Assembly (NCBI RefSeq): GCF_004103825.1
Contig: NZ_RYFI01000002.1
Location: 133,018 to 197,017 of the forward strand
DNA: 64,000 nucleotides
Origin: Hansschlegelia zhihuaiae
GTDB lineage: Bacteria > Pseudomonadota > Alphaproteobacteria > Rhizobiales > Methylopilaceae
Direction of reading: 5' to 3'
In this document: positions 8,584 to 17,179 of the stretch, one piece after another
Numbering within the stretch: position 1 is the stretch's first letter
How the letters are laid out: the number at the start of each line of letters is the position of its first letter
Made by a program: the position numbers and the translations under genes
Notes under the pieces: model-generated
Seen by the model: only the letters and a program-made list of their open reading frames with translations
What the model was told of the DNA's origin: nothing
The model's database searches: none

Positions 8584-10127
8584 GCCGTCCACCTGTAGAG
8601 CCAGGTCTCGCCGATCCGGCCGCCTTCGCCCTCGAGCACCATGCGGAGCTCGCAGAGATCCTCGTTCGCCGGGTCGAGCGTGAACGTCACCCGGTAGCCC
8701 TTGATCTCCGGATTGGCGCGGCCGACGACCTCCTGGATCTGGCCCGCCGAGGTCGTGGCCTGCGGGCGGATCAAAGACGCGCGGGCGGGGTCTGCGACCG
8801 CGTCGCCGGCGAAATCGACGATGAAGCGCCGCCGTCTGCCGCCGGCCGCGCCCGTTACGGTCGAGACCACGGTCGCGCCAGGCGCGCGATCGGGCGGCGA
8901 CCAGCACCAGTGTAGCCGGTAGGCGATCGAGAACGGCGTCTTGGGGTCGATCGGCGCCTTGGGGCGCCAATAGGCCACGACGTTCTCGTTGATGTCGGTG
9001 TCGGTCGGGATCTCGAGCAACTGGAGCTGGCCCTCGCCCCAGTCGCCGATCGGCTGCGCCCAGACGCTCGGCATGCGGTCATAGCGGCGGCCGAGATCAT
9101 TGTAGGGCTGGAAGCCGCGCTGGCGCTGCAGCAGGCCGAAGCCGCGCGGGTCCCTGTCGCCGAACACGCTGATCTGCAGGTCGCCCGGATTGCTGAGCGG
9201 CCGCCACACCCATTCGCCGCCGCCGTTCCAGATCTGCAGCCCGTCGGCGCGGTGGACCTGCCCGCGGACGTCGTCCACGCCCGCGCGGTCGTTGGGGCCG
9301 AACAGATACATCGAGCTCATCGGCGCGATGCCGACATGGCCGAGCGGCTCGCGCGCGAACAGCGTGAGCTCGACGTCGACCACCGTGATCTCGCCCGGCC
9401 GGACGACGAAGCGGTAGGCGCCGGCGACGCGGCGGCTGTCGAGCAGGGCATGGACCACGATGGCGTTGCCGCCGGAACCCGGACGCTCGATCCAGAGCGC
9501 CCGGAACAGCGGGAACTCCTCGCCGTTCGGCTCGCCGACATCGATCGCGAGCCCGCGCGCGGAGGCGCCGAAGATCTGACCGCGGGCGAGCGCGCGGAAG
9601 ATCGTCGCGCCCTGGAAGGTCAGGAAGTCGCGCAGCTCCTCCGGCTGTTCGAGCGGCGCGCGGGCCGTGAAGCCGGAGAGCGGGAAGGGCCGGTCAGCGG
9701 GCGGCTTCGGCGCGCGGCCGAAATCGAACCACTCGTCGTCGTCCGCGATCATCCGGACCCGACCGTCCTCGACGAGCCCGATGCGGACAGGCGAGCGATA
9801 GATGAACCCGCCGGGCAGCAGGTCGAGCGTGAAGCCGCGGTTCTCAGCGGTCCAGAGCGCGCGTTCGGGCTTCATGCGGATCGAGCGGAAGACGTCCTGC
9901 GGCAGCTCGGCGAAGCCGTTCGGCAGGAAGCCGCGCGGCGCCTCGTAGCCGCGCCCGGCCAGCCGCTGCGCCTGCTCGAGCACCGCCTCGCGCGAGAACG
10001 GCGCGCCGTCGCTCAGCAGATCCGGCGGCGCCGGCTGCTGCGCCCGCGCCGATCCGAGCGGCGCCGCCATGACGCCTGACGCCAGCACGCCCGACGCGAC
10101 GCCGGAGCAGAAGTCTCTACGGTTCAT
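8580..10127 (-). CDS. opgG: Periplasmic glucan biosynthesis protein, OpgG/OpgD family
   Basis: A periplasmic partner of OpgH that modifies or releases the growing glucan. The 515 residues begin with a twin-arginine-type signal (NRRDF at residues 2-6, hydrophobic stretch, cleavage near ARAQQP at about 30). OpgD-type members use Tat, so OpgD is the alternative name. The mature part shows family landmarks such as GFIYRSPVRIGL, SSMYLFGPNDRAG and WVWRPLSNP. It is the first gene of a two-gene operon with opgH, joined by a GTGA overlap. Glucans of this type contribute to osmotic adaptation and host interaction in many proteobacteria. Confidence 0.93.
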   Translation of the reverse strand: MNRRDFCSGVASGVLASGVMAAPLGSARAQQPAPPDLLSDGAPFSREAVLEQAQRLAGRGYEAPRGFLPNGFAELPQDVFRSIRMKPERALWTAENRGFTLDLLPGGFIYRSPVRIGLVEDGRVRMIADDDEWFDFGRAPKPPADRPFPLSGFTARAPLEQPEELRDFLTFQGATIFRALARGQIFGASARGLAIDVGEPNGEEFPLFRALWIERPGSGGNAIVVHALLDSRRVAGAYRFVVRPGEITVVDVELTLFAREPLGHVGIAPMSSMYLFGPNDRAGVDDVRGQVHRADGLQIWNGGGEWVWRPLSNPGDLQISVFGDRDPRGFGLLQRQRGFQPYNDLGRRYDRMPSVWAQPIGDWGEGQLQLLEIPTDTDINENVVAYWRPKAPIDPKTPFSIAYRLHWCWSPPDRAPGATVVSTVTGAAGGRRRRFIVDFAGDAVADPARASLIRPQATTSAGQIQEVVGRANPEIKGYRVTFTLDPANEDLCELRMVLEGEGGRIGETWLYRWTA

Positions 10128-10253
10128 GAGCGGGACGCTTGGCGGCCTCGGCCGACCGATTCGAGGGCGAGAGGGAGCGGAGCACGGATGATGTCGTCCG
10201 ATCGCTGCAATTCCAGTGCGCGGACGCTGAAGCCGGCCCTCACGGCTTTCGCG

Positions 10254-10871
10254 TCAGGGGCGCCCGACCGGGTCGCCCGCATAGGTCGTCGTATCGCAGG
10301 CGAGGCCCTGTTCGGCAAGCGTGGCGCAGGCGCGCTCGGCGTCCGTCCGGTTCGGGAAGGGCCCGGCCACGAGGTCGTAGAGCCCCGGCGTCGCCTGGCT
10401 CCGCTGCGCGCGCGGCGAAAGCCTCGCCAGCACCTGCGGGTGCCGGCCGACGAGCGCGCTCCAGCGCCGCCGCACGGCGTCGATCGAGACGTCCGGCCCG
10501 AGCGACAGCGCGAAGCCCCCGGGGCGCGGTTCGGGGATCGTGGTGACGACGCGCGCGACCGATCCCGTCGTCTCGGGCGCCTGGGCGTTGCGGGCCGCGA
10601 TCTTGAGCTCGCCGACGCCGCGCTCCAGCGCCGCGAGCCGGTTGGACAACGTCTCGCGCTCGGCGGCGAGCCGCGCGACCTCGAGCCTCAGCGCCCGCTC
10701 TTCGGGGGCCGCCACCAGGCGTTCGGACGAGCGCGGGTCGGCGACGCCGCGCCAGGTCACCGCGCCGGCCCCCGCAAGCGCCGCGACCATGACCGCGCCC
10801 CAGACCACGGCGGGCGCGACCGGCCCCAGCCGCCGATCATCGACGCGCTCGTCATAGGTGTATCGGCTCAC
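10254..10871 (-). CDS. Membrane-anchored coiled-coil protein with SPOR-like C-terminus
   Basis: 205 residues: a short charged N-terminus, one membrane span at about 20-42 and a coiled coil rich in Leu/Glu/Arg at about 55-92. A linker follows, then a C-terminal segment (about 160-200) reading YDLVAGPFPNRTDAERACA, which looks like a SPOR (septal peptidoglycan-binding) repeat. The topology, cytoplasmic start with a periplasmic coiled coil and SPOR domain, fits an envelope or division-associated protein. It is a lone gene between opgG and the divergent glmU. The SPOR assignment rests on the pattern only. Confidence 0.7.
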   Translation of the reverse strand: MSRYTYDERVDDRRLGPVAPAVVWGAVMVAALAGAGAVTWRGVADPRSSERLVAAPEERALRLEVARLAAERETLSNRLAALERGVGELKIAARNAQAPETTGSVARVVTTIPEPRPGGFALSLGPDVSIDAVRRRWSALVGRHPQVLARLSPRAQRSQATPGLYDLVAGPFPNRTDAERACATLAEQGLACDTTTYAGDPVGRP

Positions 10872-11029
10872 TGAGCGCTCCGGAAATCACGACGCGCAAA
10901 GAGGATAGCTGAGTCGCGGTTGTTTCCATCGCGCCGGGCCGCCGGAGCCGGTTGCGAGCGACCGCGCGACGCGCCACTGTCGCCGCGCAATGCGGTCCAG
11001 AGGCCGCGCCCGACCTTGCAGAGACCGAA

Positions 11030-12394
11030 ATGAGCTCATCCGCCGCCGACCGCAGCTGCCTCACCGTGGTGCTCGCCGCAGGCGAGGGGACGCGGATGCG
11101 CTCTGACCTTCCGAAGGTTCTCCACCGGGCCGCGGGCCGCACGCTGATCGCCCATGTGCTGGCCGCGGCGAACGAGGCGGGATCGGGCGCGCTCGCCGTG
11201 GTGGTCGGTCCCGGACGCGAGGACGTCGCCGACGAGGCGCGCCGGTTCGCGCCGGAGGCCAAAGTTTTCGTGCAGGGCGAGCGCCGCGGCACGGCGCACG
11301 CCGTGCTCGCCGCCCGCGAGGCGATCGGGACCGAGTTCGACGACGTGCTCGTGGTCTACGGCGACACGCCTTTGGTGCGCCCTGAGACGCTGAAGCGCCT
11401 GCGCGCGCCGCTCGGCCACGGCGCCTCGGTCGTGGTGCTCGGCTTCGAGGCGCGCGATCCGACCGGCTATGGCCGGCTGATCTCGCGCGGAGACAATGTC
11501 GTGGCGATCCGCGAGGAGAAGGACGCGAGCGACGAGGAGCGGGCGATCCGGCTCTCGAATGGCGGCCTGATGGCGATTTCGGGCGCCATGGCGCTGGAGC
11601 TGCTCGAGAAGATCGGCGATCGCAACGCCAAGGGCGAGTTCTACCTGACCGACGTGGTCGAGGTCGCGGTCATGAGCGGGCTCGCGGTCGCGGTCGAGGC
11701 GGCGCCGGAGGACGAGGTGCAGGGGGTGAACACCCGCGCCCAGCTCGCCGAGGTCGAGGCCGCGCTCCAGCGACGGCTGCGCGCCGCCGCGATGGAGGCG
11801 GGCGCGACCCTGGTCGCCCCCGAAACCGTGTTCTTCAGCCACGACACCAGGCTCGGCCGCGATGTGATCGTCGAGCCGAACGTCTTCTTCGGCCCCGGAG
11901 TGACGGTGGCGGACCGCGCCGTGATCCACGCCTTCAGCCATCTCGAGGGCGCGAGCGTCGGGGAGGGCGTCTCGATCGGTCCGTTCGCGCGGCTGCGGCC
12001 CGGCGCGAAAATGGCGGCGGGCTCGAAGGCCGGGAACTTCGTCGAGGTGAAGAACGCCGAGATCGGCGAGGGCGCCAAGCTCAACCACCTGACCTATGTG
12101 GGCGACGCCTCGGTCGGCGCCCGCGCCAATCTCGGCGCCGGCACGGTCACCTGCAATTACGACGGCTATTCGAAGCACCGCACGACGATCGGCGCGGACG
12201 TCTTCGTCGGGGTGAACTCGGCTCTCGTCGCGCCGGTGACGATCGGGGAGGGGTCCTATGTCGCGACCGGCAGCGTGCTGACCGAGGACGTGCCCGCGGA
12301 TTCGCTTGCGCTCGCCCGCGCCCGGCAGGTGACGAAGCCGGGACGGGCGGCGCAGCTCAAGGCGCGGCTGAAGGCGAAGAAGGAGAGGGCGTGA
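11030..12394 (+). CDS. glmU: Bifunctional N-acetylglucosamine-1-phosphate uridyltransferase / glucosamine-1-phosphate acetyltransferase
   Basis: Makes UDP-GlcNAc for peptidoglycan and lipid A. The N-terminal pyrophosphorylase domain carries [18 protein letters not shown], and YGDTPL is the metal/uridine site. The C-terminal left-handed beta-helix acetyltransferase shows hexapeptide repeats, [20 protein letters not shown] and [10 protein letters not shown]. Start ATG 11030 gives the normal 454 residues; an upstream in-frame ATG at 10952 would add a non-homologous leader. It is followed 93 bases later by glmS, which makes the glucosamine-6-phosphate precursor, so the two probably work and are expressed together. 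Confidence 0.97.
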   Translation: MSSSAADRSCLTVVLAAGEGTRMRSDLPKVLHRAAGRTLIAHVLAAANEAGSGALAVVVGPGREDVADEARRFAPEAKVFVQGERRGTAHAVLAAREAIGTEFDDVLVVYGDTPLVRPETLKRLRAPLGHGASVVVLGFEARDPTGYGRLISRGDNVVAIREEKDASDEERAIRLSNGGLMAISGAMALELLEKIGDRNAKGEFYLTDVVEVAVMSGLAVAVEAAPEDEVQGVNTRAQLAEVEAALQRRLRAAAMEAGATLVAPETVFFSHDTRLGRDVIVEPNVFFGPGVTVADRAVIHAFSHLEGASVGEGVSIGPFARLRPGAKMAAGSKAGNFVEVKNAEIGEGAKLNHLTYVGDASVGARANLGAGTVTCNYDGYSKHRTTIGADVFVGVNSALVAPVTIGEGSYVATGSVLTEDVPADSLALARARQVTKPGRAAQLKARLKAKKERA

Positions 12395-12487
12395 CCAGCC
12401 GCGACGCGGAGCTCCGACCTTTCAGCCGCCGCTAAGCACTCCGTGCTATGAGGCTCGCGCGGGACGTTGAGCGGAGTCGGGCGCCTC

Positions 12488-14311
12488 ATGTGCGGAATCG
12501 TCGGCATTCTGGCCAGGGAGGCGGCTGCGCCGCAGCTCGTCGACGGGCTGAAGCGGCTCGAATATCGCGGCTATGACTCGGCCGGCGTCGCGACGCTCGA
12601 GGACGGCCGCATCGTCCGCCGGCGGGCCGAGGGCAAGCTCCGGAACCTCGAGGCGAAGCTGAAGTCCGAGCCGCTCGGCGGCCTCACCGGCATCGGCCAC
12701 ACCCGCTGGGCGACCCATGGCGCGCCGACCGAGAGCAACGCCCACCCGCACGCCACCGAGCGGGTCGCCGTCGTGCACAACGGCATAATCGAGAATTTCC
12801 GGGAGCTCCGCGCCGAGCTCGAGGCCGAAGGCGCGAGCTTCACGAGCCAGACCGACACGGAAGTCGTCGCCCACCTCGCCTCCCGCGCGCTCTCCGCCGG
12901 CGCGACGCCGCGCGAGGCGGTCCGGGAAACGCTCGCCAAACTCCGCGGAGCCTTCGCGCTCGCCTTCATCTTCGCCGGCGAGGAGGACCTGCTGATCGGG
13001 GCCCGGCGCGGCTCGCCGCTCGCGATCGGCCATGGCGAGGGCGAGGCCTATCTCGGCTCCGACGCGGTCGCGCTCGCGCCCTTCACCGACGCCGTGACCT
13101 ATCTCGACGACGGCGACTGGTGCGCGCTGACGCGCTCGTCGGTCGAAATCTACGACGACGCCGGCGCGAAGGTGAAGCGCGAGACGGTCCGGTCGTCCGT
13201 CGCTTCGGTGATGGTCGACAAGGGCGCCTACCGGCACTTCATGGCGAAGGAGATCGCCGAGCAGCCGGAGGTCGTAGGTCATAGCCTCGTGCGCTATGTC
13301 GACATGACGACGGGCCGTATCCGCCTGCCCGACGGCGCCGATTTCGACTTCTCAACCCTCGACCGGCTGGCGATCTCGGCCTGCGGCACCGCCTATTACG
13401 CCGGGCTGGTGGCCCGCTACTGGTTCGAGAAGTTCGCGCGGCTTCCCGTCGACATCGATATCGCCTCCGAGTTCCGCTACCGCGAGCCGCCGCTCGCGCC
13501 GGGCTCGCTCGCGCTGATGATCTCGCAGTCCGGCGAGACCGCCGACACGCTGGCGACGCTGCGCCACTGCAAGGCGCAAGGCGTGAAGATCGGCGCGGTC
13601 GTCAACGTGCCGACCTCGACCATCGCGCGCGAGGCCGACGTGATCTTCCCGACGGTCGCGGGCGTCGAGGTGGGCGTCGCCTCCACCAAGGCCTTCACCT
13701 GCCAGCTCGCGGTGCTGGCCGCCCTCGCCATCAAGGCGGGTCGGGACCGCAAGGTGCTGTCCGACGCCGACGAGCAGAAGCTCGTCGCGGCGCTGATCGA
13801 GCTGCCGCGGCTGATGTCCGAGGCGCTGCATCTCGAGGACGCGATCGAGAAGCTCGCGCCCACCTTCGCCAAGGCCCAGGACGTGCTTTATCTCGGTCGC
13901 GGCACGAGCTTCCCGATCGCGCTCGAAGGCGCCCTGAAGCTCAAGGAGATCTCGTACATCCACGCCGAAGGCTACGCGGCGGGCGAACTCAAGCACGGCC
14001 CGATCGCGCTGGTCGACGAGACCGTGCCGGTCGTGGTGCTCGCGCCCTTCGACCCGCTGTTCGAGAAGACCGCCTCGAATATGCAGGAGGTCGCGGCTCG
14101 CGGCGGCAGGATCGTCCTGATCACCGACGCGGAGGGCGCGAAGCACGCCGGCGAGACCTTCGCGACGCTGGTGGTGCCGAAGGCCTTCGCCTTCGTCAGC
14201 CCGCTGATCTACGCGATCCCGATCCAGCTCATCGCCTACCACACGGCGGTGTTCATGGGCACCGACGTCGACCAGCCGAGGAACCTGGCGAAGTCGGTGA
14301 CCGTGGAGTGA
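12488..14311 (+). CDS. glmS: Glutamine--fructose-6-phosphate aminotransferase (isomerising)
   Basis: Converts fructose-6-phosphate and glutamine to glucosamine-6-phosphate, the first step of hexosamine synthesis. The start must be ATG 12488, because the mature nucleophile is Cys2 (MCGIVGIL). The class-II amidotransferase domain (THTRWATHG-like GHTRWATHG, HNGIIENF) is followed by two SIS isomerase domains (SACGTAYYAGLVARY, SQSGETADT, EGYAAGELKHGPIALVD). It has 607 residues and ends KSVTVE as usual. No glmS-ribozyme-like element is expected or seen upstream. Confidence 0.98.
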   Translation: MCGIVGILAREAAAPQLVDGLKRLEYRGYDSAGVATLEDGRIVRRRAEGKLRNLEAKLKSEPLGGLTGIGHTRWATHGAPTESNAHPHATERVAVVHNGIIENFRELRAELEAEGASFTSQTDTEVVAHLASRALSAGATPREAVRETLAKLRGAFALAFIFAGEEDLLIGARRGSPLAIGHGEGEAYLGSDAVALAPFTDAVTYLDDGDWCALTRSSVEIYDDAGAKVKRETVRSSVASVMVDKGAYRHFMAKEIAEQPEVVGHSLVRYVDMTTGRIRLPDGADFDFSTLDRLAISACGTAYYAGLVARYWFEKFARLPVDIDIASEFRYREPPLAPGSLALMISQSGETADTLATLRHCKAQGVKIGAVVNVPTSTIAREADVIFPTVAGVEVGVASTKAFTCQLAVLAALAIKAGRDRKVLSDADEQKLVAALIELPRLMSEALHLEDAIEKLAPTFAKAQDVLYLGRGTSFPIALEGALKLKEISYIHAEGYAAGELKHGPIALVDETVPVVVLAPFDPLFEKTASNMQEVAARGGRIVLITDAEGAKHAGETFATLVVPKAFAFVSPLIYAIPIQLIAYHTAVFMGTDVDQPRNLAKSVTVE

Positions 14312-14321
14312 AATGCGAGGA

Positions 14322-15122
14322 TCAGCCGGCGTTCGCCGCAGCGACGATGAGGTCGGCGATCTCTTTCGAATGGCTGATCATCGAAAGATGGCCCGCCGGA
14401 AGCTCGATCGTCCGAGCCTTCATCCGCTTTGCGACAAAGCGCTCGAGGTCCGGCGACGTCGTCCTGTCCTGCGTCGAGACCGCGTACCAACTCGGCTTGG
14501 AGCGCCACGCGGCGCCTGTCGTCTTCGACGCAAACAGCCCGTCGGCGATCGGACCCTGCACGGCGTAGAGGGCCTTCGCACGGACAGGATCCACGCCGTT
14601 TGCGAAATCGCGCAGGAAGCTGTCCTCCGTGAACTGCGTGAAGCCGTTGGACCGAACGAAGCCGGACGCCGCGGGCGGAGTCGGGAAGGTCTTCGCCAAA
14701 GCCGCATAGTCCTCGCCTGCGTCCGGCGCGCGCGCCGCGACATAGACGAGGGCGGAGACGTTCGGGTCGTTTCCGGCCTCGGAGATGACCGCTCCGCCCC
14801 ATGAATGGCCGACGAGGACGGTCGGGCCCTCCTGGATCGCGAGCGTCCGTCTCGTCGCCGCGGCGTCCTCCGCCAGCGACGCGAGCGAGTTCTGCACGGC
14901 GGTCGCCCTATACCCGGCGGCCTGAAGGCGCTCGATCACGTCGATCCAGCACGAACCATCGGCATAGGCACCATGGACCAGGACTACGTTTCTGGCGGAT
15001 CCCGCCGCCGCGGGACGCGCGCCGAATGCGGCGAGCGCGGTCAGGCCGGCGAGCGCGCCGGCGGCCTGACGCCTGGTGAGCGCGCCGCGAGGGCCTTTGC
15101 TGTCGAGTCGACCGTCAATCAT
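14322..15122 (-). CDS. Exported alpha/beta hydrolase
   Basis: A 266-residue alpha/beta-hydrolase. The N-terminus has a Tat-like signal (LTRRQAAGALAGLTALAAF, cleavage near AAAGSA). After it come VLVHGAYADGSCW (oxyanion loop) and the nucleophile elbow GHSWGG, with a late LPAGHLSMI carrying the presumed catalytic His. Family members include esterases and salicylate/methyl-ester hydrolases; the substrate is unknown. ATG 15122 was chosen to place the signal peptide near the start; an upstream ATG at 15227 gives a basic leader. It is convergent with glmS (10-base gap). Confidence 0.82.
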   Translation of the reverse strand: MIDGRLDSKGPRGALTRRQAAGALAGLTALAAFGARPAAAGSARNVVLVHGAYADGSCWIDVIERLQAAGYRATAVQNSLASLAEDAAATRRTLAIQEGPTVLVGHSWGGAVISEAGNDPNVSALVYVAARAPDAGEDYAALAKTFPTPPAASGFVRSNGFTQFTEDSFLRDFANGVDPVRAKALYAVQGPIADGLFASKTTGAAWRSKPSWYAVSTQDRTTSPDLERFVAKRMKARTIELPAGHLSMISHSKEIADLIVAAANAG

Positions 15123-15240
15123 CTTCTTCCTCTTCACTCGGCGGACGGCTCGCCGCGTCGGTGGGCCGTCACTCAGGTCCCCGGCTTTTTTCGAAGATGG
15201 ACGGACGAATGTTACGGGGTCGCGCACCGCGTCGGAGCGT

Positions 15241-15456
15241 TCAGTAGTGCGGAGGCGGACGGTCGACCGGCCCCGGTCCCGCGACCGCCTCCTCCATACG
15301 CTCGCCGAGGGCCTCGACCTCGCGCTTCAGGCGCTCGATCGTCGCCCATTGGGCGGTGACGACCTCGTTGAGCGCCTCGATGGTCCGGTCCTGATGCGCG
15401 ACGCGCGATTCGAGCGCCTCGACGCGATCCCCCAGCCGATCGCCTTCTTCAGTCAT
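15241..15456 (-). CDS. slyX: SlyX family protein
   Basis: A 71-residue soluble coiled-coil protein, ending in the proline-rich tail GPGPVDRPPPHY, which is characteristic of SlyX. The heptad region (RVEALESRVAHQDRTIEALN) fills most of the length. Function is unknown in the family. Its start overlaps the end of the upstream DUF454 gene by eight bases, so the two form an operon. Confidence 0.88.
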   Translation of the reverse strand: MTEEGDRLGDRVEALESRVAHQDRTIEALNEVVTAQWATIERLKREVEALGERMEEAVAGPGPVDRPPPHY

Positions 15457-15874
15457 CGGTCGAATCCTTCATTGGCCGCGAGGGGCGCGTGCCGACATAC
15501 ATCGCCCCGATCACGATGAGCGCGAGGGTCGCGCCGACAGCGATCGGCGGGGCGGTCGACAGCATGATCAGCACGGCTGAGAAAGACATGCCCGCGAACG
15601 CCGCGATCTTGCCGCGCAGCGGGATCGCGCCGTCGCTCCGCCACGCCTTCACCGTCGGCCCGAGCCGGGGATGTTCGAGCAACCAAGTCTCCAACCGCGG
15701 CGAGCCGCGCGCGAAGCAGGCGGCCGCGAGGATCAGGAAGACCGTCCCTGGCATCACCGGCAGGATCAGTCCGGCGACGCCGAGGCCGACGAGCAGCCAG
15801 CCTGCCGCGAGCCAGCCCAGGCGGACGACGGAAGACGGCCGCGCGTCGCGGTCGCGATCGGGAGGAGGTTGCAT
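15449..15874 (-). CDS. DUF454 (YbaN-like) inner-membrane protein
   Basis: A 141-residue membrane protein with the YbaN/DUF454 pattern. A first span (GWLLVGLGVAGLILPVMPGT) is followed by FLILAAACFARGSPRLETWL and the HPRLGPTVKAWRSDGAIPLR signature, then two further spans. ATG 15874 is preceded by AACCTCC on the plus strand, which reads GGAGG on the coding strand, supporting this start over the upstream frame from 16063. It is co-transcribed with slyX. The biochemical role is not known. Confidence 0.88.
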   Translation of the reverse strand: MQPPPDRDRDARPSSVVRLGWLAAGWLLVGLGVAGLILPVMPGTVFLILAAACFARGSPRLETWLLEHPRLGPTVKAWRSDGAIPLRGKIAAFAGMSFSAVLIMLSTAPPIAVGATLALIVIGAMYVGTRPSRPMKDSTDD

Positions 15875-15977
15875 GTTCCGCCAGCCTCCTATCGCATCGG
15901 GGTCGCGCCGCGCCAGATGATATGCGCTATTGTGCGTCGCGGCGCCCGTGCGGGGCGCGACGAAATGGGTGATTCCG

Positions 15978-16742
15978 ATGACGCAGCCTGCGCCCGGCGC
16001 CCTTGGACCGCTCGGCGAACCCGTCCCGGCGCCGAAGCCGCACGGTCTTGCGCGGCTTCGCAACTATTTCCTCACCGGCCTCGTGGTGGCGGGTCCGGTC
16101 GCCATCACCATCTGGCTCACGCTCTGGCTCATCAACCTGATCGACGGCTGGGTGAAGCCGCTGATCCCGCCGGCCTGGAACCCGAACAGCTACCTGCCGG
16201 TGGCGGTGCCGGGCGTCGGCGTGCTGGCCGCGGTCATCGGTCTCACCATCCTAGGCTTCCTCGCCGCGAACCTCGTCGGCCGCACCATCGTGCAGTCCGG
16301 CGAGAACGTGCTCGATCGGATGCCGGTGGTGCGCTCGCTCTACAAGGGCGTGAAGCAGATCTTCGAGACCGTCTTCAAGCAGGACGGCACGAGCTTCCGC
16401 CGGGTCGGACTGATCGAATGGCCGGGTCCCGGAATGTGGTCGATCTGCTTCATCACAGAGCCGGCGCGGGGCGCGCTCGCGGCCGGCCTGCCGGGTCCCG
16501 ACCACGTCTGCCTGTTTGTGCCCTGCACCCCGAACCCGACCACCGGCTATCTGGTGATGATGGAGGAATCCAAGGTCACCGAGATCGGCGTGACGACCGA
16601 CGAGGCCTTCAAGCTCATCATGTCGATGGGCATCATCCAGCCGGCCGAGGCGCTGGCCAAGGCCCAGGTCGAGCCGGCCTCGCCGCCGCCACAGATCGAC
16701 GCCTCGCCGAGCCGCGCGGCCGAAACGGAAGCCGCCGAATAG
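15978..16742 (+). CDS. DUF502 membrane protein
   Basis: A 254-residue protein with two N-terminal membrane spans (residues ~30-55 and ~80-105) separated by a loop containing LIPPAWNPNSYLP. A soluble part follows with DRMPVVRSLYKGVKQIFETV and PCTPNPTTGYLVMM, both typical of DUF502. Start ATG 15978 follows GGTGATT; upstream ATG/GTG in frame lack likeness. Function is unknown. Divergent from the DUF454-slyX pair. Confidence 0.87.
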   Translation: MTQPAPGALGPLGEPVPAPKPHGLARLRNYFLTGLVVAGPVAITIWLTLWLINLIDGWVKPLIPPAWNPNSYLPVAVPGVGVLAAVIGLTILGFLAANLVGRTIVQSGENVLDRMPVVRSLYKGVKQIFETVFKQDGTSFRRVGLIEWPGPGMWSICFITEPARGALAAGLPGPDHVCLFVPCTPNPTTGYLVMMEESKVTEIGVTTDEAFKLIMSMGIIQPAEALAKAQVEPASPPPQIDASPSRAAETEAAE

Positions 16743-16861
16743 CGACGCTTCAGAGAATCTGACGCCGAGGTCGACGCAACGCAGCCATGCTGAACTGCGG
16801 GGTATGATGGCCCGTCGCTTGCTCATCTGTCTTCGACGAAAGTCGGAGAAGGAGCATCGAC

Positions 16862-17041
16862 ATGGGCGTCGCGGAACTCGTGGTGGCGATCTGCCTGCAG
16901 GCCGAGCCGTCGTCGTGCCGCATTTTTCATCAGCGTCAGCATTCGGCGCTCAACGGCTGCGCCGTCGTCGAGGAGAATGACGAGCTGACGGTCGAGCCGG
17001 GCTGGTATCTCGCCCGCTGGACCTGCCGGTGGCGGCGTTGA
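16862..17041 (+). CDS. Small Cys/Trp-rich protein (59 residues)
   Basis: ATG 16862 has a good Shine-Dalgarno (AAGGAG) seven bases upstream and opens a 59-codon frame. The protein begins MGVAELVVAICL, has PSSCR and a further Cys, and ends with WYLARWTCRWRR. It strongly resembles the phage protein at 37196-37399, which begins MDLVLVVCL, has PGHCR and ends with WSVARWRC before an Arg-rich tail. The shared pattern is CLx(4-5)PxxCR plus Wx[LV]ARWxC. I do not know a function. The N-terminal hydrophobic stretch is short and could be a signal or a core strand. Confidence 0.65.
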   Translation: MGVAELVVAICLQAEPSSCRIFHQRQHSALNGCAVVEENDELTVEPGWYLARWTCRWRR

Positions 17042-17071
17042 AGGCGATCACCGCGCCGACGTCCCCCCCGT

Positions 17072-17155
17072 GAGCCGGGACCCATTCGGCTCAACCCGTC
17101 CACGAAGCCGCGACGGCGGGACTTCTTCAGCGCGGCGCCCAATGGGTCCCGGCTC
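17072..17155. repeat. Intergenic palindromic repeat (15-bp perfect inverted arms)
   Basis: GAGCCGGGACCCATT at 17072-17086 is matched exactly in inverted orientation by AATGGGTCCCGGCTC at 17141-17155. The 54-base interior is GC-rich. It lies between the small ORF and the recG 3' end and could act as a transcript hairpin. It looks like one of the mobile palindromic repeats common between rhizobial genes. Confidence 0.75.
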
Positions 17156-17179
17156 TTCGGCCGGGACATGAGCGCAGCG

